This document shows positions 37,670 to 48,986 of a DNA stretch of 64,000 nt, piece after piece. A program made the translations under genes and the position numbers. The stretch's first letter is position 1. Each line of letters begins with the position of its first letter. Origin of the DNA: Flavisolibacter tropicus (GTDB lineage: Bacteria; Bacteroidota; Bacteroidia; Chitinophagales; Chitinophagaceae); assembly GCF_001644645.1 (NCBI RefSeq), contig NZ_CP011390.1, forward strand, positions 5,876,864-5,940,863. Reading direction: 5' to 3'. Below the pieces are notes generated by a model. The model was not told the origin of the DNA and did not search any database. It saw only the letters and a program-made list of their open reading frames with translations.

Positions 37670-40600
37670 ATGGTAAATCTTTCTGCAAAAACAGGATCCT
37701 TACTTTATGGTATATACCATGATAGTAAGTTATTGCCTGTGCGGAAGACAAGCTTTATTATTGTCTCTTTATGGCTATTAATAACTAATTCTCTACAAGG
37801 TCAAAGTCCTGCCTTTTTTCAAAATTCGAATGATGAATTCGTCTATTATTCCCCGGTAAAACAGAGGATTATCACATCTACGCCTGGTGGTGGCAACTGG
37901 AGTGCCGATTCAACCTGGGTTGGTGGTGTGGTTCCTACTTTAAATGATGATGTAATAATCTTAAGTACTGCTACTATTACTGTAAATTCCTTAAGCGCTG
38001 AATGTCGAAACCTATCAATCTTAGGTTTTTTGCATTTTAATGATGCTACAACAATAAATATTCATGGTAATTGGCAAAATGACGGATTCGTAGATGCAGG
38101 AAAAGGTACTGTGGTTTTCAAGGGTAAAGGCAATGCTCTGATCACAGGTAGCGCTCCCTCTATTTTAAATGATCTCGTAATCGATAAGGGAAATAGTGCA
38201 AGCTCAATCATAGAAACTAATGGTACTGGGCAAATTTCAAATACCGGTAATATTATACTCCAGAATGGGCTATTAAAGCTTTCTACGGGTGTATTTAAGT
38301 TCAATTCATCACCGATTATTCCATCTTCAGCAGGAATATGGGTTAATGGTGCTACACTAAATGGCGGCGATTTTTCCTATATAAACAGGGGAATAGTTCG
38401 TATAACTAATGGAATAGCCAATTTTGGGACAGGAATTGATAACCGTGTTCTAATTCAGCATGCTGGTTACTTTGAAGTTTCCGGAGGTGTAGTAAGTATT
38501 GCTGGAAGGATAGAAAATACTGCAGATGAAACACCTGTGGAAGGGCCGCCTTCAAGTGGTGTATTAATATCTGGCGGAGTTTTACATATATCGACTATAG
38601 GCAATCGAGACAAAGAAACGGGTTCATTTCATATGTCTGCCAATTCCAATCTAAATATCAATGGTGGCACAATAATTATTCAAAACCCTAATTCTGCTTC
38701 CCCGCATTCAAATGATATTAATATTATCAGTGGTACAGGAAAAAAGAGTATAATAGGTGGCACCTTTGAAATAGGAGATGAGGCTACAGCAATTGATAAA
38801 ACATTTTTCATTAATACTTCTTTGCCTCTTTATAACTTGTCAATTAACCAGGTAAGTGCTCCTAAGGTTTCACTATCCAGCCCTCTAAAAGTAGAAAATC
38901 AACTTCAATTAAATGGACATTTATTACTTAATAATAACAGTCTAATTCTTGGAGTAAACGCTGCTGCTATAGGTGGTAAGCTAGGATTGAATGGTGGGAT
39001 GATAATTTGTAATAATGGAATAAATGGAGGAGAGGTCCGCAAGTTAGTTTCTAGAGATGAAGTTTATTTTTTCCCATTAGGAGAAAATACAGGGACGACT
39101 GAATATTCTCCATTGGTTGTTAAGCTTAAGCCTGGAAAAATTACTGAGGATGCATATATAGGAGTTAAAGTAATAAATGAAACTCCCACAAACCTCCCTA
39201 GTTCAAAGGATCGAATTCAACGTTTTTGGACTTTCACGAAAAAAGGGATTGAAGTTTCTTCTTATGAATTGCAAGGAACTTTTTTAGCTAATGATATTAT
39301 AGGTTCAAAAGATAAGGTTGGAGTAGGTCAGTTTGATGGAAATGTTTGGAAAAGGAAAGGACAAATTGATGTGAATGCAAAAACGCTAACTATATCCGGA
39401 CTAAATGAGAACAGTCACGAATTAATATTTACAGGTATAACTTTAGACGATTGTGCCTCTAATCCCCCACCTACACCAACTGGCAATGATCAAGTTGAGT
39501 GTGCGGCAACATCACTTCAAACCCTTACAGCTGTAGCAACAGTTTCTTCTGGTTTTAGTGTTATTTGGTATGATGCTGCAGTCGGGGGTAATAGTGTTGT
39601 CGACCCAATTTTAAATACGGTTGGAACACGTACATATTATGCAGCTTCGAAGGATAATACAACCGGTTGTGAAAGTGTTGCTCGAACAGCAATAAAGTTA
39701 ACAATCAATTCAGTTCCTACAGTAAGTAATGCTAACATAGACGATGTCAAGTGCTTTGGCCAATCTACCGGTGGGGTCAGTGTATCGGTAAGCGGAGGCA
39801 CTGGCACGTACACCTATCTTTGGAACAATGGCGCCACCACAAAAGACTTAACCAATGTAGCGGCCGGTACCTACACGCTCACCATCACCGATGCCAACGG
39901 CTGTAGCACGACCACCACGCAAACGGTGAATCAGCCCGCGGCAGCTCTTGCAGCCACCAGCAGCAAAACCGATGTCAAGTGCTTTGGCCAATCTACCGGT
40001 GGGGTCAGTGTATCGGTAAGCGGAGGCACTGGCACGTACACCTATCTTTGGAACAATGGCGCCACCACAAAAGACTTAACCAATGTAGCGGCCGGTACCT
40101 ACACGCTCACCATCACCGATGCCAACGGCTGTAGCACGACCACCACGCAAACGGTGAATCAGCCCGCGGCAGCTCTTGCAGCCACCAGCAGCAAAACCGA
40201 TGTCAAGTGCTTTGGCCAATCTACCGGTGGGGTCAGTGTATCGGTAAGCGGAGGCACTGGCACGTACACCTATCTTTGGAACAATGGCGCCACCACAAAA
40301 GACTTAACCAATGTAGCGGCCGGTACCTACACGCTCACCATCACCGATGCCAACGGCTGTAGCACGACCACCACGCAAACGGTGAATCAGCCCGCGGCAG
40401 CTCTTGCAGCCACCAGCAGCAAAACCGATGTCAAGTGCTTTGGCCAATCTACCGGTGGGGTCAGTGTATCGGTAAGCGGAGGCACTGGCACGTACACCTA
40501 TCTTTGGAACAATGGCGCCACCACAAAAGACTTAACCAATGTAGCGGCCGGTACCTACACGCTCACCATCACCGATGCCAACGGCTGTAGCACGACCACC

Positions 40601-43600
40601 ACGCAAACGGTGAATCAGCCCGCGGCAGCTCTTGCAGCCACCAGCAGCAAAACCGATGTCAAGTGCTTTGGCCAATCTACCGGTGGGGTCAGTGTATCGG
40701 TAAGCGGAGGCACTGGCACGTACACCTATCTTTGGAACAATGGCGCCACCACAAAAGACTTAACCAATGTAGCGGCCGGTACCTACACGCTCACCATCAC
40801 CGATGCCAACGGCTGTAGCACGACCACCACGCAAACGGTGAATCAGCCCGCGGCAGCTCTTGCAGCCACCAGCAGCAAAACCGATGTCAAGTGCTTTGGC
40901 CAATCTACCGGTGGGGTCAGTGTATCGGTAAGCGGAGGCACTGGCACGTACACCTATCTTTGGAACAATGGCGCCACCACAAAAGACTTAACCAATGTAG
41001 CGGCCGGTACCTACACGCTCACCATCACCGATGCCAACGGCTGTAGCACGACCACCACGCAAACGGTGAATCAGCCCGCGGCAGCTCTTGCAGCCACCAG
41101 CAGCAAAACCGATGTCAAGTGCTTTGGCCAATCTACCGGTGGGGTCAGTGTATCGGTAAGCGGAGGCACTGGCACGTACACCTATCTTTGGAACAATGGC
41201 GCCACCACAAAAGACTTAACCAATGTAGCGGCCGGTACCTACACGCTCACCATCACCGATGCCAACGGCTGTAGCACGACCACCACGCAAACGGTGAATC
41301 AGCCCGCGGCAGCTCTTGCAGCCACCAGCAGCAAAACCGATGTCAAGTGCTTTGGCCAATCTACCGGTGGGGTCAGTGTATCGGTAAGCGGAGGCACTGG
41401 CACGTACACCTATCTTTGGAACAATGGCGCCACCACAAAAGACTTAACCAATGTAGCGGCCGGTACCTACACGCTCACCATCACCGATGCCAACGGCTGT
41501 AGCACGACCACCACGCAAACGGTGAATCAGCCCGCGGCAGCTCTTGCAGCCACCAGCAGCAAAACCGATGTCAAGTGCTTTGGCCAATCTACCGGTGGGG
41601 TCAGTGTATCGGTAAGCGGAGGCACTGGCACGTACACCTATCTTTGGAACAATGGCGCCACCACAAAAGACTTAACCAATGTAGCGGCCGGTACCTACAC
41701 GCTCACCATCACCGATGCCAACGGCTGTAGCACGACCACCACGCAAACGGTGAATCAGCCCGCGGCAGCTCTTGCAGCCACCAGCAGCAAAACCGATGTC
41801 AAGTGCTTTGGCCAATCTACCGGTGGGGTCAGTGTATCGGTAAGCGGAGGCACTGGCACGTACACCTATCTTTGGAACAATGGCGCCACCACAAAAGACT
41901 TAACCAATGTAGCGGCCGGTACCTACACGCTCACCATCACCGATGCCAACGGCTGTAGCACGACCACCACGCAAACGGTGAATCAGCCCGCGGCAGCTCT
42001 TGCAGCCACCAGCAGCAAAACCGATGTCAAGTGCTTTGGCCAATCTACCGGTGGGGTCAGTGTATCGGTAAGCGGAGGCACTGGCACGTACACCTATCTT
42101 TGGAACAATGGCGCCACCACAAAAGACTTAACCAATGTAGCGGCCGGTACCTACACGCTCACCATCACCGATGCCAACGGCTGTAGCACGACCACCACGC
42201 AAACGGTGAATCAGCCCGCGGCAGCTCTTGCAGCCACCAGCAGCAAAACCGATGTCAAGTGCTTTGGCCAATCTACCGGTGGGGTCAGTGTATCGGTAAG
42301 CGGAGGCACTGGCACGTACACCTATCTTTGGAACAATGGCGCCACCACAAAAGACTTAACCAATGTAGCGGCCGGTACCTACACGCTCACCATCACCGAT
42401 GCCAACGGCTGTAGCACGACCACCACGCAAACGGTGAATCAGCCCGCGGCAGCTCTTGCAGCCACCAGCAGCAAAACCGATGTCAAGTGCTTTGGCCAAT
42501 CTACCGGTGGGGTCAGTGTATCGGTAAGCGGAGGCACTGGCACGTACACCTATCTTTGGAACAATGGCGCCACCACAAAAGACTTAACCAATGTAGCGGC
42601 CGGTACCTACACGCTCACCATCACCGATGCCAACGGCTGTAGCACGACCACCACGCAAACGGTGAATCAGCCCGCGGCAGCTCTTGCAGCCACCAGCAGC
42701 AAAACCGATGTCAAGTGCTTTGGCCAATCTACCGGTGGGGTCAGTGTATCGGTAAGCGGAGGCACTGGCACGTACACCTATCTTTGGAACAATGGCGCCA
42801 CCACAAAAGACTTAACCAATGTAGCGGCCGGTACCTACACGCTCACCATCACCGATGCCAACGGCTGTAGCACGACCACCACGCAAACGGTGAATCAGCC
42901 CGCGGCAGCTCTGAGCGTAACAGCAATTAATTCAAATTCTCCAGTATGTTCTGGAAATGTTTTGACTCTTACATCTTCTGGAACGGGGGGGACAAATCCT
43001 TATTCTTATAACTGGTCTGGGCCTAATGGATTTTCATCTACTTCACAAAATCCGTCTATTTCTAACGTACAGACTAGTGCTACAGGAACCTATACTGTCA
43101 TCATCACCGATGCAAACGGCTGTACCGCTACTGCTTCAACTTCAGTTGCTATAAACCAAACTGTTATTCCATCTGTAAGCATCGCTGCTAACCCTGGTAA
43201 TAACATATGTGCCGGAACCTCTGTTACTTTCACTGCTACTCCTATAAACGGTGGCATAATCCCTTCTTACCAGTGGCAGGTCAATGGAGTGAATGTTGGA
43301 ACAAACAGCCCAACATTTACAAGCAACTCTCTTAGTAATACCGATAAGGTTACAGTGATATTGACCTCTAACACAGTTTGTCCCTCTCCGGCATCCGTTA
43401 CAAGCAATACAATCACCATGGCGGTAAACGACTTAGTTACCCCTTCTGTTTCAATTTCTCCTAGCGCCAATAATATCTGTGCTGGATCTTCTGTAACATT
43501 TACCGCAACAGCAATTAATGGAGGGACTAATCCTTCTTACCAATGGCAGGTAAATGGGGTGAATGTTGGAACCAATAGCCCCAGTTTTACAAGCAACTCC

Positions 43601-46600
43601 CTTAGCAATACCGATAAGGTTACAGTGATATTGACCTCTAACGCAAACTGTGCATCACCTACTACTGCTACCAGTAGTAGTGTTACAATGACAGTGTTGC
43701 CTATTCCAGTACCTTCTGTGACTGTTATAGCAAGCTCCAATAATATATGTCCCAGTACGCAAGTTACCTTTACCGCCACGCCAACAAATGGTGGTAGTAA
43801 TCCGACTTATCAATGGAAAGTGAATGGTGTGAATGCAGGGACAAACAGTTCAATCTTTACTTCCTCAAGTTTGAATAATGGCGATAAGGTGACTGTCGTT
43901 ATGACGTCCAATGCTCCATGTGCATCACCTTCAACTGCTACCAGTACTGAGGTGGTCATGACGGTGCTTCCTGCACCAGTGCCTTCTGTAACGGTTGCTG
44001 CTAGCGCAAATAATATTTGTCCGGGAGAAACTATCAATTTTTCTGCGACTCCTGTTAATGGTGGTACAAGCCCTTCATACCAATGGCAGGTAAATGGAGT
44101 GAATGTTGGAACAAATTCCAATACATTCAGCAGTTCTACACTGAATAATGGTGATAAGGTGACTGTCGTTATGACGTCGAATGAACCATGCGCAAAGCCC
44201 ACTGCAGCCAGTCAGACTATAACAATAACTGTTAGGCCAGCTATACCAGCCACTCCCGGATCTATAAGTGGTACTGCCAACCAATGTATCAACAGGACAG
44301 GTTTAATTTATTCCATAACTACGGTACCTAACGCTACCAGCTATACCTGGACTTTACCAACAGGATGGAGTATAACTTCTGGACAAGGGACAGCTTCTAT
44401 CACTGTTTCTACTACTGGTACTGCAGTGAGTGGAAATATTACAGTTATTGCGACTAACTCTTGTGGTTCAAGTAGTGCACAAACTTTCCCTGTTACAGTT
44501 ACGACTGGCACACCACCGCCACCAGGCGTGATTACAGGTACTACCGCTATTTGTCCGACAAAAACTTTAACCTACTCAATAGAGCCAGTTGCAGGTGCAA
44601 CTAGTTATAATTGGACAGTGCCTACAAACTGGTCCATTACATCAGGTCAAGGATCAACATCGGTAGTTGTCCAAGCTCCTAATAATGCACAAAGTGGAAA
44701 TATTGCGGTAGTCGCTACAAACGTCTGTGGCAGTAGTACGGCTAGTATCTTGTCTGTAGTTGTTGGTTCCTCTGGAAGCGTAAATGCTGGCCCTGACCAG
44801 ACTATTTGTGCGGGTACGAGTAGTGTTATACTTGCTGGCGCAATTAGTGGCGTAATCAATAACGATAAGGAATGGGACTGGGTAATAACGGGGGGCACAA
44901 TTGTAGATCCAAGTAGATTAAATAGCGTTTATAACCTTCCGGCAGGTTTTACTTCCGGATCTATAACAGTTAAGTTGGTCAGCAATCAAACAACAGTTGC
45001 TTGTCCAACAGTTGAGGATGAAATGGTGATAACGATAAAACCTCTTCCCTCTGCCAGTATTAGTGTTACCGGCGCGAATCCTGTTTGTGCAGGTAGTACT
45101 TCTATAATAACATTTACTGCCACACCAAATACAACAGTAATTTATAATGTAAACAATGGAGCTAATCAAACTATAAATATTGATGGATCTGGTACAGCTA
45201 ACTTAACAACTGCAGCCTTAAACTCCAATACAGCTTATAAATTGGTTAGCGTTAATTACACAACAGCACCACCATGCTTGCAAACTTTGCCAGCCAGTGC
45301 GGCTGTTATAGTTAACGTGACACCGCTTCCAACGGTGAGTGCGGGTGGGCCCGATGTGGTTTGTCAATCCGCTACTCCATCCGCTATCACTTTGACAGGC
45401 GCTTCTGTTGGCGGTAGCGCTACAACGGGTGCGTGGTCAATCACTTCTGGCGGTGGTACGTTGAGTAATACAGCCCAAACGAATAATCCGGCTGGAGTGA
45501 CTTATACGCCAGCTCCCGGGTTCAGTGGGATAGTTACATTAACCCTAACCACCAATGCGCCCGCGCCTTGCCAGGCAATTAGTGGCACCCGTACGATAAC
45601 AGTTAATCCACTTCCAACGGTGAGTGCGGGTGGGCCAGATGTGGTTTGTCAATCCGCTACTCCATCCGCTATCACTTTGACAGGCGCTTCTGTTGGCGGT
45701 AGCGCTACAACGGGTGCGTGGTCAATCACTTCTGGCGGTGGTACGTTGAGTAATACAGCCCAAACGAATAATCCGGCTGGAGTGACTTATACGCCAGCTC
45801 CCGGGTTCAGTGGGATAGTTACATTAACCCTAACCACCAATGCGCCCGCGCCTTGCCAGGCAATTAGTGGCACCCGTACGATAACAGTTAATCCACTTCC
45901 AACGGTGAGTGCGGGAGCTGCACAAACAATCTGTTCTAATGGAACTGCCACTCTGAATGGTTCGTTTGCCGGCGGTGCTACTTCTGCTACTTGGACTACC
46001 AGCGGTAGTGGCACATTCAGTAACAATACACCAAGTGCTGTTTATACACCTAGTGCTGCAGATATTTCTGCAGGATCTGTGACATTAACCTACACAACCA
46101 ATGATCCGGCTGGTCCTTGTCTGGCAGTTAGTGCCAGTACCTTACTTACCATAAAGAAGGCTGTTGTTATTACTACACAACCGATAAACACCAGTGTTTG
46201 TGCTGGTGCTTCCGTAGATCTAAGTGTAGCGGCAGTGGGTGATGGGCTAACTTACCAGTGGTATAAGGGAACGGCTCCTAGTGGAACACTCGTTGTTAAT
46301 TCATCCAATATTTCCGGAGCACAGTCTCCGACGTTGCATTTTAATCAGGCTGATGTTGCGAACGATGGAACATACTATGTCGTTATTAGTGGTGCTGCTC
46401 CATGTGGTCCTGTTACATCAGCTCAAAGGACTTTAAGTGTTGATAGGGCTATTACGATCACTACACAACCTACTTCACAAACGTTTTGTGCTGGTACGAC
46501 AGCTAGCTTTACTGTCGTTGCGAATGCCAATGGCGCTCCTATAACTTACCAGTGGAGAAAGAACGGCATTGCTATTCCTGGTCAAACAGGTGCAACCCTT

Positions 46601-48859
46601 TCTCTGGCTAATATTATTGCAGGAGATGCAGGTAATTATGATGTAGTTATAACTGGACCTTCTGGATATACTTGCTCATCGGCCACCTCATCTGCTGCAT
46701 CGTTAACTGTAAACCCCAATTCAACATTAACACTTACATCCGGAAATTCTACGCAGAACATTTGTATCAATTCAGTACCTCCTGTAATTACCTATACAAT
46801 GGGAGGTGGCGCGACCGGTATTAGTGTAACAGGCTTGCCTCCTGGTATGATTGGAGTTTTCAGTAATGGAGTTCTTACCATAAAAAATTCTCCAACTACT
46901 GCAGGTACTTACAACTATACAGTAACAACGACTGGTATTTGTAATAATCCAACACTAACAGGCACGATCATCGTAGATCCGGCGCCAGTTGGCGGCACGC
47001 TATCTCCTAATGTAACGAATGCTTGTGGTGCAACTAATAACGGTACTATTACATTAAGTGGGCAGGCTGGCAATGTTATTAGATGGGAATCATCAACCAA
47101 TGGTGGTGGTACGTGGTCAACTATTAATAACACTTCCAACACACTTTCTTATACTAATCTTTCACAAACCACCCTTTATCGTGCAGTCATTCAAAGTGGT
47201 GTTTGTGCTTTAGCCTATTCTACAAATTCCGTAGTAAGTGTTGTTCCTCCAATTGCTCCAACGGCGACACGTTCACCTTCAGAAATTTGTCTTGGCCAAA
47301 GTTCTAACCTGAATGCCAATAGTAATTTACCACTAAACTGGAGCGGCATAGACGCAACTTTTAACCAAGCGAATCCGGCTGGCTGGCGCATTACTCAAAA
47401 CGGAACAGAAATAAACTTTCCTGCGAATGCTGATAATGCTTCTACATTTCCCTGGAGTGAAACGAACGGACCGAAAACTCCATTCAATGGCGGTGTAACC
47501 TATAATAACCTACAGTCTGATGGTAAGTTCGCCATCACCTCCGGGCAGGTTATCACTACCATGGAAACACCTGTTTTTAGTACAATTGGCATGACCTCTG
47601 CCGTACTCCAATTTTACCAGGCATTGGTTTTTGCTGCAGGGGCTAGTGGTAAAATTGAAATATCAACTGATGGAGGTGCTACCTATAATCAGACCTTGGC
47701 GCAATTTAATGGTCCGCTTAACATAGGAAATCCTGCTAGCAGCTGGGAGCAGTTGAATATTGATCTTACTAATTATTTAGGGTTATCTAATCTGCGCATT
47801 CGATTTAGTTATAATGGTGCCAATAATAGCAACTGGGCACTCGATGGATTGAAAGTTCAACCACCAGGCCCTAATGTCATTTATAACTGGACATTGATTG
47901 ACCCAAGCGGTGTAGCTAGCCCTTATTATTTAAATGCTACTAACCAAGCTGGAGTTACTGCCACGCCAACTGCACCGGGAACTTATACCTACCAAGTGGC
48001 TACAACAGTTGGTGGCTGTCCCGGGGGGACTTCCAATGTTACGGTTGTTGTGAAACCTTTGCCTACTTGTGATATAACTGGACCTTCTACTGTTTGTCCT
48101 AGTGCTACAACAACCTTTAGCGGTCCTGATGTAGCAGGATATACTTATCAATGGTCAATTAGCGGAGGTGGTACTATATCGGGATCTACTACTGGTAAAA
48201 CGGTTACAGTCGTTTCCAACGGCACTTGTGGTACATATACACTTTCTCTTATTACAAGGTTAAATAATTGTCCGAGTACTGCCTGCACAAAAATTGTCAA
48301 TATAGTAGATGTACAAGCTCCTGTCATCACGCTTGCCCCACCAGGTGTATTAGGTTGTAATCCAACTGCCGCGCAGATCGCTGCAGCTTTTGGCACGGCC
48401 AGTGTTAGTGATAATTGCCCCATTCCATTAACCGCTACAGGTGTTGTTGGGGCTGAAACTCTGGTGAGCGGATGCACTTATTCTTCAACCAAATCCTGGA
48501 CGGTTACTGATGCCTGTGGTAATACCGGCACCACTACGCAAACCATCTCGTTTACTAGAGATATCGTACCTCCGGTGATAAACTGCCCTCCAACGCAAGT
48601 CTTCTGTGTAATAAATAGTAATACTTATACTATTCCATCTCCGGTTACATCTGATAACTGCAATGGTGCATTAACTATTACATTCCAGATCACAGGAGCA
48701 ACTACAAGAAGTGGTACGGGAAGCGATGCAAGTGGAATATTTAATGTCGGCGTTTCAATAATAACATGGACAGTAACAGATGCATGTGGCAACAGCAATA
48801 CATGTACAACACAAGTAACTATAAATCCCAAACCTACACCGATTATTTACCACAACTAA
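37670..48859 (+). CDS. Giant secreted SprB-repeat/Ig-like surface protein
   Basis: About 3729 residues. The frame opens at a TTG at 37661, but the ATG at 37670 is the better start and leads to a hydrophobic signal (SFIIVSLWLLITNSLQGQ). The N-terminal 500 residues begin GNWSADSTWVGGVVP, typical of Bacteroidota adhesin-like beta-solenoid regions. Then come 14 DNA-identical 76-residue SprB-type repeats (about residues 692-1748), four diverged Ig-like modules (43163-44236), two PKD-like modules, a duplicated 95-residue module, further Ig-like domains, a jelly-roll-like region (47320-47870) and a final HYR-like domain. SprB is the gliding adhesin of Flavobacterium johnsoniae. No T9SS sorting domain is seen; the protein ends NPKPTPIIYHN. 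Probably a surface adhesin or fibre. Confidence 0.87.
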   Translation: MVNLSAKTGSLLYGIYHDSKLLPVRKTSFIIVSLWLLITNSLQGQSPAFFQNSNDEFVYYSPVKQRIITSTPGGGNWSADSTWVGGVVPTLNDDVIILSTATITVNSLSAECRNLSILGFLHFNDATTINIHGNWQNDGFVDAGKGTVVFKGKGNALITGSAPSILNDLVIDKGNSASSIIETNGTGQISNTGNIILQNGLLKLSTGVFKFNSSPIIPSSAGIWVNGATLNGGDFSYINRGIVRITNGIANFGTGIDNRVLIQHAGYFEVSGGVVSIAGRIENTADETPVEGPPSSGVLISGGVLHISTIGNRDKETGSFHMSANSNLNINGGTIIIQNPNSASPHSNDINIISGTGKKSIIGGTFEIGDEATAIDKTFFINTSLPLYNLSINQVSAPKVSLSSPLKVENQLQLNGHLLLNNNSLILGVNAAAIGGKLGLNGGMIICNNGINGGEVRKLVSRDEVYFFPLGENTGTTEYSPLVVKLKPGKITEDAYIGVKVINETPTNLPSSKDRIQRFWTFTKKGIEVSSYELQGTFLANDIIGSKDKVGVGQFDGNVWKRKGQIDVNAKTLTISGLNENSHELIFTGITLDDCASNPPPTPTGNDQVECAATSLQTLTAVATVSSGFSVIWYDAAVGGNSVVDPILNTVGTRTYYAASKDNTTGCESVARTAIKLTINSVPTVSNANIDDVKCFGQSTGGVSVSVSGGTGTYTYLWNNGATTKDLTNVAAGTYTLTITDANGCSTTTTQTVNQPAAALAATSSKTDVKCFGQSTGGVSVSVSGGTGTYTYLWNNGATTKDLTNVAAGTYTLTITDANGCSTTTTQTVNQPAAALAATSSKTDVKCFGQSTGGVSVSVSGGTGTYTYLWNNGATTKDLTNVAAGTYTLTITDANGCSTTTTQTVNQPAAALAATSSKTDVKCFGQSTGGVSVSVSGGTGTYTYLWNNGATTKDLTNVAAGTYTLTITDANGCSTTTTQTVNQPAAALAATSSKTDVKCFGQSTGGVSVSVSGGTGTYTYLWNNGATTKDLTNVAAGTYTLTITDANGCSTTTTQTVNQPAAALAATSSKTDVKCFGQSTGGVSVSVSGGTGTYTYLWNNGATTKDLTNVAAGTYTLTITDANGCSTTTTQTVNQPAAALAATSSKTDVKCFGQSTGGVSVSVSGGTGTYTYLWNNGATTKDLTNVAAGTYTLTITDANGCSTTTTQTVNQPAAALAATSSKTDVKCFGQSTGGVSVSVSGGTGTYTYLWNNGATTKDLTNVAAGTYTLTITDANGCSTTTTQTVNQPAAALAATSSKTDVKCFGQSTGGVSVSVSGGTGTYTYLWNNGATTKDLTNVAAGTYTLTITDANGCSTTTTQTVNQPAAALAATSSKTDVKCFGQSTGGVSVSVSGGTGTYTYLWNNGATTKDLTNVAAGTYTLTITDANGCSTTTTQTVNQPAAALAATSSKTDVKCFGQSTGGVSVSVSGGTGTYTYLWNNGATTKDLTNVAAGTYTLTITDANGCSTTTTQTVNQPAAALAATSSKTDVKCFGQSTGGVSVSVSGGTGTYTYLWNNGATTKDLTNVAAGTYTLTITDANGCSTTTTQTVNQPAAALAATSSKTDVKCFGQSTGGVSVSVSGGTGTYTYLWNNGATTKDLTNVAAGTYTLTITDANGCSTTTTQTVNQPAAALAATSSKTDVKCFGQSTGGVSVSVSGGTGTYTYLWNNGATTKDLTNVAAGTYTLTITDANGCSTTTTQTVNQPAAALSVTAINSNSPVCSGNVLTLTSSGTGGTNPYSYNWSGPNGFSSTSQNPSISNVQTSATGTYTVIITDANGCTATASTSVAINQTVIPSVSIAANPGNNICAGTSVTFTATPINGGIIPSYQWQVNGVNVGTNSPTFTSNSLSNTDKVTVILTSNTVCPSPASVTSNTITMAVNDLVTPSVSISPSANNICAGSSVTFTATAINGGTNPSYQWQVNGVNVGTNSPSFTSNSLSNTDKVTVILTSNANCASPTTATSSSVTMTVLPIPVPSVTVIASSNNICPSTQVTFTATPTNGGSNPTYQWKVNGVNAGTNSSIFTSSSLNNGDKVTVVMTSNAPCASPSTATSTEVVMTVLPAPVPSVTVAASANNICPGETINFSATPVNGGTSPSYQWQVNGVNVGTNSNTFSSSTLNNGDKVTVVMTSNEPCAKPTAASQTITITVRPAIPATPGSISGTANQCINRTGLIYSITTVPNATSYTWTLPTGWSITSGQGTASITVSTTGTAVSGNITVIATNSCGSSSAQTFPVTVTTGTPPPPGVITGTTAICPTKTLTYSIEPVAGATSYNWTVPTNWSITSGQGSTSVVVQAPNNAQSGNIAVVATNVCGSSTASILSVVVGSSGSVNAGPDQTICAGTSSVILAGAISGVINNDKEWDWVITGGTIVDPSRLNSVYNLPAGFTSGSITVKLVSNQTTVACPTVEDEMVITIKPLPSASISVTGANPVCAGSTSIITFTATPNTTVIYNVNNGANQTINIDGSGTANLTTAALNSNTAYKLVSVNYTTAPPCLQTLPASAAVIVNVTPLPTVSAGGPDVVCQSATPSAITLTGASVGGSATTGAWSITSGGGTLSNTAQTNNPAGVTYTPAPGFSGIVTLTLTTNAPAPCQAISGTRTITVNPLPTVSAGGPDVVCQSATPSAITLTGASVGGSATTGAWSITSGGGTLSNTAQTNNPAGVTYTPAPGFSGIVTLTLTTNAPAPCQAISGTRTITVNPLPTVSAGAAQTICSNGTATLNGSFAGGATSATWTTSGSGTFSNNTPSAVYTPSAADISAGSVTLTYTTNDPAGPCLAVSASTLLTIKKAVVITTQPINTSVCAGASVDLSVAAVGDGLTYQWYKGTAPSGTLVVNSSNISGAQSPTLHFNQADVANDGTYYVVISGAAPCGPVTSAQRTLSVDRAITITTQPTSQTFCAGTTASFTVVANANGAPITYQWRKNGIAIPGQTGATLSLANIIAGDAGNYDVVITGPSGYTCSSATSSAASLTVNPNSTLTLTSGNSTQNICINSVPPVITYTMGGGATGISVTGLPPGMIGVFSNGVLTIKNSPTTAGTYNYTVTTTGICNNPTLTGTIIVDPAPVGGTLSPNVTNACGATNNGTITLSGQAGNVIRWESSTNGGGTWSTINNTSNTLSYTNLSQTTLYRAVIQSGVCALAYSTNSVVSVVPPIAPTATRSPSEICLGQSSNLNANSNLPLNWSGIDATFNQANPAGWRITQNGTEINFPANADNASTFPWSETNGPKTPFNGGVTYNNLQSDGKFAITSGQVITTMETPVFSTIGMTSAVLQFYQALVFAAGASGKIEISTDGGATYNQTLAQFNGPLNIGNPASSWEQLNIDLTNYLGLSNLRIRFSYNGANNSNWALDGLKVQPPGPNVIYNWTLIDPSGVASPYYLNATNQAGVTATPTAPGTYTYQVATTVGGCPGGTSNVTVVVKPLPTCDITGPSTVCPSATTTFSGPDVAGYTYQWSISGGGTISGSTTGKTVTVVSNGTCGTYTLSLITRLNNCPSTACTKIVNIVDVQAPVITLAPPGVLGCNPTAAQIAAAFGTASVSDNCPIPLTATGVVGAETLVSGCTYSSTKSWTVTDACGNTGTTTQTISFTRDIVPPVINCPPTQVFCVINSNTYTIPSPVTSDNCNGALTITFQITGATTRSGTGSDASGIFNVGVSIITWTVTDACGNSNTCTTQVTINPKPTPIIYHN
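39743..42912 (+). repeat. Tandem array of 14 x 228-bp SprB-type units
   Basis: Unit starts lie at 39743, 39971 and every 228 bases to 42707, and the last copy stops matching after 42912. By eye all copies are base-identical. Each encodes 76 residues from DVKCFGQSTGG to ALAATSSKT with two cysteines. Hand-counted GC is 129/228 (57%). Confidence 0.95.
43163..44236 (+). repeat. Four diverged Ig-like modules
   Basis: Four consecutive modules of roughly 88 residues share NNIC, VTFTAT-x-x-NGG, PSYQWQVNGVNVGTN and DKVTV-x-x-TSN, but differ at many positions. Unlike the neighbouring SprB-type array they are clearly diverged, so old and young repeats sit side by side in one gene. Confidence 0.8.
45326..45915 (+). 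repeat. Near-exact 285-bp direct duplication
   Basis: CTTCCAACGGTGAGTGCGGG recurs at 45326, 45611 and 45896. The first two full 285-base units (95 residues) differ by one base that I could find (C or A in GGGCC[C/A]GAT). The third matches only for its first 20 bases before diverging. Confidence 0.9.
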
Positions 48860-48986
48860 CTAAGATTTATGGAAAAGGTAAACGATATACACACAACAAG
48901 CCAACGGATCGCAAGGTCTTGGTTGCATCTTTTGGAGTGGCTCAGGTTGCTGATGTTATTGCTTACACGGATCAAGGCATTAGGGG

